A DNA stretch of 64,000 bases from Svornostia abyssi (GTDB taxonomy: Bacteria; Actinomycetota; Thermoleophilia; Solirubrobacterales; Solirubrobacteraceae). The stretch is taken from positions 496,001 through 560,000 of the forward strand of contig CP088295.1 of the NCBI GenBank assembly GCA_024666565.1. Reading direction: 5' to 3'. Shown here one piece after another: positions 25,653 through 35,692 of this stretch (the stretch's first letter is position 1; every line of letters begins with the position of its first letter). Position numbers and translations under genes: made by a program. The notes under the pieces are model-generated. The model did no database searches. It was not told the origin of the DNA and saw only the letters and a list, made by a program, of their open reading frames with translations.

Positions 25653-27189
25653 CTACGACACGGTGAGTTCGCGGCGGATCTCGGCGGTGTCGCCGCCCGC
25701 CGTCGGGGTCGCGCGGACGACGACCTCGTAGCCGGCGGCAGGGGCGATTGCGGCCGCCTTCAGGCGCAGCGCGGTGAGTGCGGTGACGGCCGTGGGGAAC
25801 CGATGCTCGGCGAGCACGCCGGTGGCAGATCGCAGGGTGGTGCGCACCACGCACGGCTCGCGCAGCGCCAGGCGCACGCCGAGCCCGGGGGCCGCGAGCG
25901 CACCGCGGCTGATGGTCGTCCGCGCCCGCACGCGCACCAGGTCCTCGGCCCCCGCTTCGGCTTCACCCTCGCGCAGCGGCCGGCCGAACGACGGCGGGCG
26001 GGTGGGTGCCGGCGGCTGGCGGAACGGCCCGCTGATCTCGTAGAGCGCACCGATCGCGAACGACCGCTGCGAGCCGACGTACAGCCGGGTGCCCGACGGG
26101 TCGAACGTGGCGCCGACGAGCTCGGTGCCCAGGTGGATGTTCTTGTCGAACGTGCAGAACCGCGCGACCTCGTGGTCGGGCGTGATGAAGCAGACGTCGA
26201 GGTCGTCGCCGTCCTCGCAGACGTAGAGGTCGCCGCTGCGCGAGACGCAGATGTTGTCGACCCCGCGCAGCGGCGCGTCGGGGCCGGTGGCGGTCGCGTC
26301 GTAGAGGACGTCGATGCGCTCGGCCTCGCAGTCGTAGGCCCAGACGCGGTTGTCGCCCTTCGTCGTGAAGTACGCCACGCCGCCGTCCCACCACGTGCCC
26401 TCGCCGCCCTTGAAGCGCTTGGCGCCCTGACGGCGCGCCTGCACGCGGGTGGGGACGGGCAGCGCGGTGCGCTTCACCGGCACCCACGTCACGGCGCGCG
26501 TCGCCTCATCGACGACGGCCGCCTCGAGCGTCCCCGCGCTGAGGTCCGGGTACGCGGTCGGGGTGAAGCGGTAGAAGCAGCCGTCGGGCTTGTCCTCGGT
26601 GAGGTAGAGCTGCTCGCGCACCGGGTCGACGCACGCGGATTCGTGGGTGAACGTGCCGAGCGCGCCGCGGCGCTGGGCGTTGCGGCGGGTCGGATCGACC
26701 TCCCACATGTGGCCGAACTCGTACTCCTCGCCGGACAGCCACGTGCCCCACGGCGTGGGCCCGCCCGCGCAGTTCAGCTGCGTGTTGGCGAGCGTGCGGT
26801 ACGCGTCGACGATCTTCCCGTCCGGGGCGAAGCGGATCGCCGAGCAGCCCGCGCCCGCGAACGACAGCGACTCGCTGTTGCTCACCAGGATCCAGCCGCC
26901 GTCCTCGGCCGGGAACGCGGCCTGGCCGTCGGTGAAGATGTGCCACGTGTACGTCGTGCCGGGGACGCGGCGGCCGCCCTTGGCGATCTCGCGGACGCTG
27001 AAGCCCTCGGGGATCCGGATGCCGAGCGGCGTCTCGACCGACGGCACGCCGTACGGCCCGGGCCCCGGTGTCGCCGCTCCCCCCCGCGGCGGCCAGCGCG
27101 TCGCGGTAGAACGCCGGGCCCAGCGCGAGCGCGCCACCGGCGAGCAGTCCGGCCCGCAGCAGTGCGCGCCGGGAGACAGTCCCCGTCAT
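25653..27189 (-). CDS. PhoX-like (DUF839) Tat-exported protein (one frameshift at 27079-27085)
   Basis: The N-terminus carries a Tat signal (SRRALLRAGLLAGGALALG). A C7 run at 27079-27085 shifts the frame; one C fewer joins DALAAAGG to ATPGPGPYGVPSVETPLG and restores 511 codons. The rest is a DUF839/PhoX-type propeller with WGTWLSGEEYEFG, THESACVDP, TEDKPDGCFYRF and GVDNICVSRSGDLYVCEDG, the family's metal-binding elements. An extracellular, probably Ca2+/Fe-dependent alkaline phosphatase-like role is inferred from PhoX. The start ATG 27189 is 7 bases from TAGCGT. Confidence 0.87.
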
Positions 27190-27196
27190 GCCGCGA

Positions 27197-27202
27197 ACGC
27201 TA
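27197..27202 (-). promoter_or_regulatory. -10 box of the PhoX-like gene (leaderless type)
   Basis: TAGCGT on the minus strand, 7 bases from ATG 27189. Confidence 0.45.
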
Positions 27203-27272
27203 GCGTTCGGGACCCATGCAGTGCCAGTGATTCACCGAATTTCCACGCGTCACCGATCCCCCCGGGAGACCC

Positions 27273-28598
27273 ATGAGCACCGTCGAGAACCCCCTCTGGG
27301 GCGGCGAGACCACGAAGGCCGTCGAGAACTTCCCCATCTCCGGCCAGCCGATCCCCGCCCCCGTCGTCCACTGGCTCGGCCGCATCAAGGCCGCCGCCGC
27401 CCGCACGAACGCCGAGCTCGGCCTGCTCGACGCCGGCAAGGCCGAGCGCATCGGCGCCGCCGGCGACAAGATCGCCGCGGGCGAGTACGACGACCACTTC
27501 CCCGTCGACGTGTTCCAGACCGGCTCGGGCACGAGCTCGAACATGAACACGAACGAGGTCATCGCGAACCTCGCCGGCGAGGACGTCCACCGCAACGACG
27601 ACGTGAACATGGGCCAGTCGTCGAACGACGTCTTCCCGTCCGCCGTCCACCTCGCCGCGCTCGACGAGGCGACGAACCAGCTGCTCCCCGCGCTGGAGGC
27701 CCTCGAGGCATCGTTCGCGGCGAAGGCCGAGGCCTACAAGGACATCGTCAAGTCCGGCCGCACGCATCTCATGGACGCCGTGCCGGTCACCCTCGGCCAG
27801 GAGTTCGCCGGCTACGCCGCGCAGGTCCGGCTCGGCGCCAAGCGGGTCCGCAACACGCTGCCGCAGGTCGCGCAGATCCCGCTCGGCGGCACCGCCACGG
27901 GCACGGGCCTGAACACGCACCGTGACTTCGCCGCGAAGACCCGGGCGCGCCTCGAGGAGGCGTCGGGCCTGACGATCAGCGCCCCCGAGGATCCGTTCGA
28001 GGCGCAGGGCAACCGCGACGCGCTCGTCGAGCTGTCCGGCGCGCTGAAGGTCATCGCCGTCTCGCTCATCAAGATCGCCGGCGACCTCGCGCTCATGGGC
28101 TCCGGCCCGCGCGCCGGCATCGGCGAGCTGTACCTGCCTGAGCTGCAGAAGGGCTCGTCGATCATGCCGGGCAAGGTCAACCCGGTCATCCCCGAGGTCA
28201 CGCTGCAGGTCGGCTGCCAGGTCATCGGCAACGACACCGCGATCACGATCGCGGGCTCGCAGGGCCAGTTCGAGCTCAACGTGCGCGTGCCGCTCATCGC
28301 CGCGAACCTGCTGCAGTCGATCGAGCTGCTGACGAGCACGGCGAAGGTGCTGAAGGAGAAGTGCATCGACGGCCTCGAGCCGAACCTCCCGGGGTGCGAG
28401 AAGAGCGCCGAGTCGACGCTGGCCGTCGCCACCGCGCTGAACCCGTACATCGGCTACGACAAGGCCGCGGACATCGTCAAGGAGGCGGCGGAGAGCGGCG
28501 GCATGCTGCGCGACGTCGCGCGCAAGCACGGGGTCGAGGATTCGGTGCTCGACGAGGCGCTGGACCTGCGCAAGATCGCCGAGGGCAGCAACGCCTAG
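27273..28598 (+). CDS. fumC: class II fumarate hydratase, 441 aa
   Basis: Reversible hydration of fumarate to malate in the TCA cycle. Markers are TGSGTSSNMNTNEVIA (about residues 84-99), SGRTHLMDA with the catalytic His (about 168-176) and the family loop GSSIMPGKVNP (about 295-305). The length is close to the usual 460. The start ATG 27273 has GGGAG 4 bases upstream. It is divergent from the PhoX-like gene with no functional link evident. A strong hairpin follows 36 bases after the stop. Confidence 0.97.
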   Translation: MSTVENPLWGGETTKAVENFPISGQPIPAPVVHWLGRIKAAAARTNAELGLLDAGKAERIGAAGDKIAAGEYDDHFPVDVFQTGSGTSSNMNTNEVIANLAGEDVHRNDDVNMGQSSNDVFPSAVHLAALDEATNQLLPALEALEASFAAKAEAYKDIVKSGRTHLMDAVPVTLGQEFAGYAAQVRLGAKRVRNTLPQVAQIPLGGTATGTGLNTHRDFAAKTRARLEEASGLTISAPEDPFEAQGNRDALVELSGALKVIAVSLIKIAGDLALMGSGPRAGIGELYLPELQKGSSIMPGKVNPVIPEVTLQVGCQVIGNDTAITIAGSQGQFELNVRVPLIAANLLQSIELLTSTAKVLKEKCIDGLEPNLPGCEKSAESTLAVATALNPYIGYDKAADIVKEAAESGGMLRDVARKHGVEDSVLDEALDLRKIAEGSNA

Positions 28599-28633
28599 CC
28601 GAAGGGCTGGACACGAAGCTGAACGAACGGTTA

Positions 28634-28671
28634 GTGTGACGGCCCACACAGAGATGTGTGGCCCGTCACAC
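28634..28671. terminator. strong hairpin 3' of fumC
   Basis: Arms GTGTGACGGCCCACACA and TGTGTGGCCCGTCACAC pair at 16 of 17 positions around GAGA. There is no U-run. It most likely ends fumC transcription. The TGTGAC/GTCACA ends could also serve a regulator of the downstream lipase. Confidence 0.55.
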
Positions 28672-28735
28672 GTCCAACGCGGAGCTGGTCCGCGGGAGAC
28701 GGGCACCTGTCCATAGCTCTCCTGGGGGAGAATCC

Positions 28736-30538
28736 ATGCAACGCCTGGCTTCACGGCTGGCAGGCTGCTGCCTGCCGGTCCTCGCCACGCTCGCGCTTGC
28801 CGCGAGCGCCTCGGCCGCACCCGTCGCCGGTCCCGCCGGCGACGCCTTCTACGCGCCGCCGTCCCCGCTGCCCGCGGGCAGCGCGGGCGACCTGATCTGG
28901 TACCGCCCGACCACCGTCAACCTGCCCGGCGCGCCCGCGTCGAAGGCGTGGACGGTCCTCTACCGGTCCACCGATTCGAAGGGCGCGGCGAACGCCGTGA
29001 CCGGCACCGTCATCGTGCCGACCACCGGGATCTCCGGCGCGCGGCCGATCGTCAGCTACGCGTTCGGCACGCAGGGCCTGGCCCCGCGGTGCGCCCCGTC
29101 GCGCCAGCTGTCGGCCGGCACCGAGAACTACGAGCAGTCGAACATCATCGCCGCCCTGCAGAAGGGCTGGGCCGTCGTGAGCACCGACTACGCCGGCTAC
29201 ACCACCGGTGACAGCCCGTCGTACCTCGCGGGCGTGTCGGAGGGCAACGCGGTGCTCGACATCGTCAAGGCCGCGACGCAGATCCCGAGCGTCGGCCTGA
29301 GCTACGCGGCGAAGACCGCCGTCTGGGGCTACTCGCAGGGCGGCCAGGCCGCGAGCTTCGCGGGCGAGCGCAAGGCGACGTACGCGCCGGGCCTCAACCT
29401 CGCAGGCGTCGCCGCCGGCGGCGTGCCGGGGGACTTCTTCAAGACCGCGAAGTACCTCAACGGCAGCGCCGGGGCGTCGTTCCTGCTCGGCGGCGTCGTC
29501 GGTCTCGCCACGGAGTTCCCGGACAAGATCCCGTTCGACGAGCTCTCCAACGACGCGGGCAAGGCCGCGCGCGACGCGGCGAAGAACCAGTGCGTGTTCG
29601 AGACGCTGAATGCGTACCGCAACGCCGACATCTCCTCGTTCACGAAGGGCGGCGAGTCGCTCGACGAGCTCCTCGCGATCCCCAGCGTCAACGAGGTCAT
29701 CAGCGGCCAGGCGCTCGGCACGAAGGCCATCCCGGCGCCGGTCTACCAGTACCACGGGCAGGCCGACGAGTTCATCCCGCTCGACCAGTCGATCACGCTG
29801 AAGAAGGCGTGGTGCGCGAAGGGCGTGAAGGTCAAGTACGACCTCTTCCCGTCCGAGCACATCGCCACGCAGACCCAGGCGCCGCTCACGGTCATCCCGT
29901 GGCTCGCCGACCGGTTCGCGAACCGCACCCCGCCGACGACGTGCGCGAACACGGCGCCGCCGCCGCAGTCCACAGCCGACGCGCCGGGCGGGGACTTCCA
30001 GGTCAACCTCGACAAGTGGCAGCTCAAGGGCTCGGTCTACCTGGCCAAGCTCAAGCAGACGCTGGCGCTGCCGCCCACGTCGTCCTTCACCGGCTCGGCG
30101 AACCTGTCGACCGGCCTGATCGACGGCCAGGCGGACATCACCCCGTTCGCCACGACGATCAAGATCCTCGGGCTCGGCGTGAAGGTCAGCCTCATCATCG
30201 AGCCCGCGGGCCGCGTGAACGGCACGATCAACCTGACGGATGACGGGCGGCTGCAGATGAACGCCGTCGCGCCCGTGATCCTGAAGATCCGCTCGTTCGG
30301 CGCCTTCGGCATCAACTTCGGGGCGGGCTGTCGCACCGAGCGGCCGGTGCTCATCCCGCTGCAGTTCGACGGGTCGGTCGGCCGCCTCGGCAACGGGACG
30401 TTCACCTCGGTCTCCGAGGCGTCCTTCCCGCAGCTCGAGAACTGCGGGCTGTACGCGCCGATCCTCAGCTCGCTGATGAGCGGGCCGAACCAGCGGTTCA
30501 CGCTGACCGAGGTGCCGCCGGCGCCCAAGCCGTACTGA
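28736..30538 (+). CDS. secreted LIP-family lipase with extra C-terminal domain, 600 aa
   Basis: A signal peptide (residues 1-28, ending SASAAP) precedes a secretory-lipase (LIP-type) alpha/beta hydrolase. The nucleophile is VWGYSQGGQAA (about 197-207), the Asp is in YHGQADEFIPL (about 344) and the His in FPSEHIATQ (about 380). From about residue 430 there is an additional beta-rich domain (VNLDKWQLKGSVYLAKLKQ) with no family I recognise. ATG 28736 has GGGGGAG 7 bases upstream. A perfect UUCG hairpin follows the gene. It likely hydrolyses extracellular lipids. Confidence 0.9.
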   Translation: MQRLASRLAGCCLPVLATLALAASASAAPVAGPAGDAFYAPPSPLPAGSAGDLIWYRPTTVNLPGAPASKAWTVLYRSTDSKGAANAVTGTVIVPTTGISGARPIVSYAFGTQGLAPRCAPSRQLSAGTENYEQSNIIAALQKGWAVVSTDYAGYTTGDSPSYLAGVSEGNAVLDIVKAATQIPSVGLSYAAKTAVWGYSQGGQAASFAGERKATYAPGLNLAGVAAGGVPGDFFKTAKYLNGSAGASFLLGGVVGLATEFPDKIPFDELSNDAGKAARDAAKNQCVFETLNAYRNADISSFTKGGESLDELLAIPSVNEVISGQALGTKAIPAPVYQYHGQADEFIPLDQSITLKKAWCAKGVKVKYDLFPSEHIATQTQAPLTVIPWLADRFANRTPPTTCANTAPPPQSTADAPGGDFQVNLDKWQLKGSVYLAKLKQTLALPPTSSFTGSANLSTGLIDGQADITPFATTIKILGLGVKVSLIIEPAGRVNGTINLTDDGRLQMNAVAPVILKIRSFGAFGINFGAGCRTERPVLIPLQFDGSVGRLGNGTFTSVSEASFPQLENCGLYAPILSSLMSGPNQRFTLTEVPPAPKPY

Positions 30539-30564
30539 CGCAGTTTGCAGGACAGAGGGGAAGC

Positions 30565-30590
30565 GCGCGGCCGCCTTCGGGCGGCCGCGC
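30565..30590 (+). terminator. perfect 11-bp hairpin with TTCG tetraloop after the lipase gene
   Basis: GCGCGGCCGCC-ttcg-GGCGGCCGCGC, 26 bases downstream of the lipase stop. This is a classic stable tetraloop. No U-run follows, as is common in high-GC actinomycetes. Confidence 0.7.
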
Positions 30591-30607
30591 CGTGTTCAGG
30601 AGCCGCA

Positions 30608-30613
30608 TACGCT
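30608..30613 (+). promoter_or_regulatory. -10 box of the HExxH protein gene (leaderless type)
   Basis: TACGCT, 6 bases before GTG 30620, immediately after the lipase terminator. Confidence 0.45.
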
Positions 30614-30619
30614 TCCACC

Positions 30620-30985
30620 GTGCTCCTCCCCGCCCGCACCGATCGCGAGCGTGCCCTGCTCCGCGGCGCGAAGGCGCGGATCGACCGGCTCGACTTCTAC
30701 CCCACGCCCGTCCGCACCCGCCACGTGCGGATCCTGTGCGCGCCGTGGGCGTTTCACATCCCCGGCATGCGGCGCTTTGTCGGCTATGAGTGCGGGCCGC
30801 TGATCCTCACCAAGCGGCCGCTCGACCAGGTCTCCGAGGACCTCATCGTCCACGAGCTCTGCCATGTCTGGCAGGACCAGCACCGCCGCATCCGGATGTG
30901 GCTCTCGTATCTCGTGCTGGGCTATCGCGCGAACCCGCACGAGGTGGAGGCCCGCGAGGCCGTGCGCCTCACGCGGGCGCGCTGA
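30620..30985 (+). CDS. small HExxH metallopeptidase-like protein, 121 aa
   Basis: A compact soluble protein with a zinc-binding helix VHELCHVWQD (about residues 75-84) and a downstream EVEAREA that can supply the third ligand. This is the layout of minimal gluzincin-like or SprT-like domains. It has no signal peptide. The GTG start is set by TACGCT 6 bases upstream. Its last 13 codons form copy 1 of a 39-base direct repeat. Actual peptidase activity is unproven. Confidence 0.72.
   Translation: MLLPARTDRERALLRGAKARIDRLDFYPTPVRTRHVRILCAPWAFHIPGMRRFVGYECGPLILTKRPLDQVSEDLIVHELCHVWQDQHRRIRMWLSYLVLGYRANPHEVEAREAVRLTRAR
30947..30985 (+). repeat. 39-base direct repeat, copy 1
   Basis: Covers the last 13 codons, including the stop, of the HExxH gene. 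It matches 32238-32276 at 37 of 39 positions. The two copies bracket the solute-binding lipoprotein gene. Confidence 0.75.
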
Positions 30986-31083
30986 CCGACGGACCAGCGC
31001 ATCGGCGCGCCGCCGGTGGGAGGATCGCTCCGTTCCCTCCGCGAGCGAGTGGACCGCGTTCTGCCACGCATCGAGGTGATCTG

Positions 31084-32232
31084 ATGACGATCCCGCTCAT
31101 CGTTCTCGCGCTCCTGATGGTCCTCCTCGCGGGTTGCGGTGACGACGAGCCCGGGTCAGGGCCGCCCGTCCGGATCGGCGGCATCTTCACGCTGGAGGGC
31201 GATCTGAAGGACAGCACCGCTCTCGACGGGGTCCGCTTGGCGATGGGAGAGGTCAACGCCGCGGGAGGCGTCGACGTCGGCGGCACCCGGCGAAAGCTCC
31301 AACTGATCCTGGCCGACGACGAGTTCAAGCCGCCGGTCGCGGTGGCGCGGGCGAACGAGCTGATCAACCAGCGCGGCATCGTCGCGCTCCTCGGCCCCGT
31401 CAAGAGCACCCTGGCGATCCCGGTAGGCGCGGTCGCCGAGCGCGGCCGCGTGCCGATGATCACCTCCGGCTCCACGAACCCCGCGACGACGGCGGGGCGC
31501 CGGTACGTCTTCCGCACCATCTTCACCGACGACTTCCAGGGCGCGGTCGCCGCTGACTTCGCGCGAGAGAACCTGGGCACCAAGACGGCTGCCGTCCACT
31601 ACGAGGCCAGCTCGCCGTACAGCTCCGTGCTGGCCGACGCGTTCACCACCGCCTTCGAGGACCGTGGGGGCCGGGTCGTGGCGACGACCACGTACACCGC
31701 GGACGCACCTGACACCGCGAAGGGACTGGAGCGCCTGGCCGACAAGGACTTCGACGTGCTTTATCTCCCGAACACCAACGTCGACGTCGGCAGGCAGGGG
31801 CGGCGCGCCCGCAGTCTCGGCATCGACGCGACGTTGCTGGGCGGCGACTCCTGGAGCATCGACGCATACTCGGAGAGCCCGGCATTTCAGGACAGCTACG
31901 CCACCGCGTTCTGGGCGCCCGAGCTCGCGAACGCCCGCTCGCGAGGGTTCGTGGACGCGTTCACCCGGACCTACGACCGCACACCCGGCGCGTACGAGGC
32001 CGCCGCGTACGACTCGGTCGGGCTGCTCACGCGCGCGATCGAGAACGCGGGGAGCACCGACCCGACCGCCATCCGCAACGCCCTCGACGCGACCGTCCGC
32101 TACGACGGAGTGTCTGGGACCCTGCTGTACGGCAAGGGGGGCGACCCGCGTACCGACGCCGTGGTCCTGCGCGCGGCTGACGGCCGAGCGAAACTCGACA
32201 CGGAGGTTCGCCCTGCGGACGTCGAGCGGTGA
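31084..32232 (+). CDS. orphan branched-chain-amino-acid-type ABC solute-binding lipoprotein, 382 aa
   Basis: Type I periplasmic-binding fold. The lipobox is ALLMVLLAGCG (Cys about 18). Family segments are IGGIFTLEGDLKDS, GVRLAMGEVNAAGG and LLGPVKSTLAIPVGAVAERGRVPMI. It should be lipid-anchored outside the membrane and bind an amino acid or similar ligand. No permease or ATPase gene is nearby, so it may share a transporter or sense only. ATG 31084 has GAGGTGAT upstream. The gene is bracketed by 39-base direct repeats, suggesting a past insertion or duplication. Confidence 0.9.
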   Translation: MTIPLIVLALLMVLLAGCGDDEPGSGPPVRIGGIFTLEGDLKDSTALDGVRLAMGEVNAAGGVDVGGTRRKLQLILADDEFKPPVAVARANELINQRGIVALLGPVKSTLAIPVGAVAERGRVPMITSGSTNPATTAGRRYVFRTIFTDDFQGAVAADFARENLGTKTAAVHYEASSPYSSVLADAFTTAFEDRGGRVVATTTYTADAPDTAKGLERLADKDFDVLYLPNTNVDVGRQGRRARSLGIDATLLGGDSWSIDAYSESPAFQDSYATAFWAPELANARSRGFVDAFTRTYDRTPGAYEAAAYDSVGLLTRAIENAGSTDPTAIRNALDATVRYDGVSGTLLYGKGGDPRTDAVVLRAADGRAKLDTEVRPADVER

Positions 32233-32237
32233 ACGAC

Positions 32238-32276
32238 GAGGCCCGGGAGGCCGCGCGCCTCACGCGGGCGCGCTGA
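32238..32276 (+). repeat. 39-base direct repeat, copy 2
   Basis: Six bases after the solute-binding protein stop. It repeats the 3' end of the HExxH gene (37/39) and contains, on the minus strand, the stop and last five codons of the MmpL gene. Confidence 0.75.
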
Positions 32277-35200
32277 TCCCAGGCTTTGGCTGCTCCGTCG
32301 GCTTCGGCGGCGCGGCGTGCCGGCCCGTCGGCCACCACCCGAGCCGGCCGAGCAGCTCCGCCGAGGCGGGCAGCAGGACCGGGCGGACGATGAGCGCGTC
32401 GAGCAGGACGACCACAGCGAGCCCGATGCCGAACTGGCGAACAGAGGACAGGTCGCTGACCGCGAACGGCACGGCCGCGGCGACCATCGCGAGCGCCGCG
32501 CCCGTGGCCGCGCCCGCCGTGTGGTCGAGGCCCGCGCGCAGCGACTCGTCCGGGTCACCGCTCTCGACGAACCGCTCCCGCGCCCGTTCGAGCAGCGCGA
32601 CCTCGTAGACCATCGAGACGCCGAAGACCGCGGCGAAGACCCCGATGACCGTCATCGGGTCGATGTAGCCCGGCCCGCCGAGCAGCGGGTCGTCACCGCT
32701 GTAGAGCACGGTCAGCACTCCGAACGTCGCCCCGGCGGCGAGCAGGTCCCACACGACCGCGAACAGCGGCAGCGCGATCGCCCGCAGCAGCAGCATGAGC
32801 AGCAGGGCCACGGCGATCGCGACGCCCGCGATGACCGGCCAGATCCGCGAGGTCGTCTCGCTGGTGAAGTCGGACAGGTTGCCCGCGGGGCCGCCGACGG
32901 CGACCTGCAGGCCGGTGGACGCGGCGAACGCATCGGCCTCGTCCCGCAGGCGCTCACCGAGCTCCTGGGTCGACGGCGCGGCCGACTCCTCCTTGGAGAC
33001 GACGACGATCTGCCCGGCGCTGCCGCCCTTCTCCAGGTTCACGGCGAACGTCGCCTGGTTGCGGTCATCGGGCAGCGCGCCCGAGAGCGCGGCGAGCACG
33101 AAGTAGCCGGAGTTGAACAGGCCCGGTGAGTCGCGCTGCAGGCGCTCGAGGTCCGTGGGGCTCGGCAGGTCGCCGCGGAACTTCGACACGCCCGCTTCGA
33201 GCTGCCCGAGGCCGGAGACGAGCTGCCCGGTCGGGCCGCTGCCGGCTGACAAGCCGGATTCGAGCTCGCCCGCGCCGGACGTCAGCTGGCCGAGACCGGA
33301 CTCCAGCTCGCCCGCGCCGTCACGCAGCGCGGTGACACCGGTCGTGAGGTCCTCGCCACCGCCGGCGAGCTTGTCGATGCCCGCCGCCAGCTGCGTGTTG
33401 CCGTCCTTCAGCTGGCCGATGCCCTGCTCCAGCGCCGTGGAGCCGGCGTAGAGCTGCTGCAGACCCGTGGAGAGCGTGGCGACCTGACCGGCGAACGCGT
33501 CGGCCACGCCGGCGGCGCCCTGGAGCTGCGACGTCGCCGTCGAGAGGCTGCTGCTGGCGCTCGCCGCGCTGGTCTTCGCCGACGCGACGGAGGCCACCGC
33601 GGCCTGGTAGTTCGGATCGTCCTTCACGCCGGGGATCGCCTGCAGCTGCGCCGACGCCTGGTCGAGCTGCTCGCTCGTCTGTTGCGTCGCGGCCGCGGCG
33701 CCGGAGACCGCCTGGGTGCTGGCCGCGATGTCGTCGGCCATCTTGCGCACCACGGGCGCGCCCTCCTTCACCGGGGTCACCGCCTGGCCGAGCCCACCCG
33801 CGATCTTCTCCGAGCCGGACAGCGCGGCCGCCGACCCGTCGCGCAGCTTGCGCGACGCGGCGAGCGCGGCGTTCAAGCCGTTCGAGATCTGCTCGGCCCC
33901 GGAGCGGGCCTTGCCGAGCCCGCCTTCGAGCTGCCCCGCGCCGGACTGCGCCTGGCCCGAGCCGCTCTGCAGCTGGCCCGCACCGCCCGCGGCCTCACCG
34001 AGCCCGGCCTTCAGCTGGGACGCACCCGCACCCGCCTGGCCGAGGCCGGCCTCGAGCCTGCCGAGGTCCTTCTTGCCGCCCTTCAGGAGCTTCGTCGACT
34101 CCCGCAGCTTGCGCGGCAGCACCGCGAGCTCGCCACTGGTCGCTGCGATGGCGCCCGGGCCGATGACGGACGCCACCGCCGGGTCCTTCGCGATGTCCGC
34201 CTGCAGCTTGTCGAGCTGGGCCAGCGTCTTCCGCGTCGTGATCGGATTGCCCTCCGAGACGACGAGCATGTTGTACGGCGTCGCCCAGCCGGGGCCCATC
34301 ACGACCCCGATCCGCTCGAACGCGAGCCGCGCGGAGTTGTCAGCCGGCAGCAGGTCGACCGAGGGCGGACCGGTCTTGATGTTCAGCGCAGGCAGCGCGA
34401 GGACCACCAGCAGGAGGGTCGCCGCCGCGCCCGCAGGGACAGGGTGGCGGATGACGCTTGCCCCGCCGCCCGCACCCCGGTCGGCTCGGATGGGTCCCTG
34501 CCCGTGAGCTTGTGCCACGCGCCTGTGAGGAACGCCGGGGCGGGGAAGCTGAAGGCCTGCAGCCGCTCACCGAGGAGCGCCGCAGCAGCCGGGAGGACGA
34601 CGACTGCGCCGCCGACGGCAAGCGTTGCGCTGAGCAGCACGCCGACGCCGAGCGATGTGAGGATCTCGGTCGGCGCGATGAGCGTCGCGACGATCAGCGC
34701 CACGATGAGGGCCGTGCCGCCGATGAGGATCCCGCGGCCGCCGGTGTCGACAGCGTCGAGCGCCGCGTGCGCGGGTGTCTCGTGCCCGTCCTCCACCTGC
34801 TCGCGCCAGCGGCGGTAGAAGAGCAGGCCGTAGCCGACGCCGAGGGCCAAGCCGGTCGTCGCGCCGAGCGCGAGCGTGATCGCGTCGATCGCGATGACCT
34901 TGCCCATGAGCGCCACCGCGCCGAAGCTGCTGAATGCTGTGGCGGCGCCGAGCACCGTCAGTGCGAGCGCCGCGACGGGCGCGCGGAGGATGAGGAGCAG
35001 GACGAGGAAGATGAGCGGCAGCGCGAGGAGGATCGACTCGCGCGTGGAGGAGATCGCGGTGTCCTTGATCGCGATGTCGAGCGTCGGCTGCCCGGTGACG
35101 GACGCGCTCACGCCGCCGGCGATGCTCTTGTCGACGATCGCGTCGATGTCCGCCTGCCGGCTGCTGACCATCTCCTCCTCGGTCTGCGCGACGGACGCGA

Positions 35201-35555
35201 CGATCATCGCGGCCTCGGGCTTCGGGCGGAGTTCCTTGGCCGTGTCGCCGCCGTCCCACGCGGACAGGACGCGAATATCGGGCTGGTCGGCGAGCCGCTT
35301 CACGAGCACCGGGCCCTGCTTGTCGAGCTCGGCCTTCGGACCCTCCAGGAGCACGGGGACGAGGACGCTCGGGCCGAACTCGGTCTCGGCCAGATGCTGC
35401 GCGCGCGAGGACTCGGTGCCCTCGACGACGGTGATCGACGGCGACAGCGAGTTGCTCACGCCCGATCCGATGAGGATCAGGACGAGCGCGAGCGCTCCCC
35501 ACACGGCGAGCGCCGTCTTGGGATGCCGAATGGACATCTGCGCGAGCTTGAGCAC
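32260..35555 (-). CDS. MMPL/RND-family transporter with long YhgE-like insertion (one frameshift near 34461)
   Basis: Large inner-membrane exporter of the MmpL type. The N-terminal half has a first helix (KTALAVWGALALVLILIGSG), a periplasmic loop and helices LALGATTGLALGVGYGLLFYRRW. The C-terminal half has a loop of about 350 residues made of GLGQLxxGAGxLxxG-type repeats (YhgE/X-repeat coiled segment), then six helices with FGVSMVYEVALLER. A base appears to be missing in CCCC 34461-34464; adding it joins PTGVRAAG to ASVIRHPVPAGAA and gives about 1098 aa. GTG 35555 is chosen because GGAGGAGAGG is directly upstream. It is divergent from an acyl-CoA synthetase, so lipid export is a fair inference. 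Confidence 0.87.
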
Positions 35556-35617
35556 GGACCTCTCCTCCACACCTTCTCGGGACATCTCGCACGCTACGGC
35601 GGCGGTGTGCCCCTGCC

Positions 35618-35649
35618 ATCCGCAATCCGTCGTGAACACATGTGCGGAT
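35618..35649. promoter_or_regulatory. inverted repeat in the MmpL/acyl-CoA synthetase divergent region
   Basis: ATCCGCA-N18-TGCGGAT, with an internal palindrome CACATGTG at 35637-35644, in the 137 bases between the two divergent starts. It could be an operator for a TetR-type regulator. Confidence 0.3.
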
Positions 35650-35692
35650 TGGTACGGGTGTCATCGGGGCCCCACCGCGGCACCATGTCCTC

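Noticed and set aside
28634..28671. CRP operator for the lipase gene
   Set aside because: The TGTGAC/GTCACA ends are too far apart for TGTGA-N6-TCACA, and the long paired arms fit a terminator better.
35637..35644. CACATGTG as an independent operator
   Set aside because: An 8-base palindrome alone is weak; reported only inside the larger inverted repeat.
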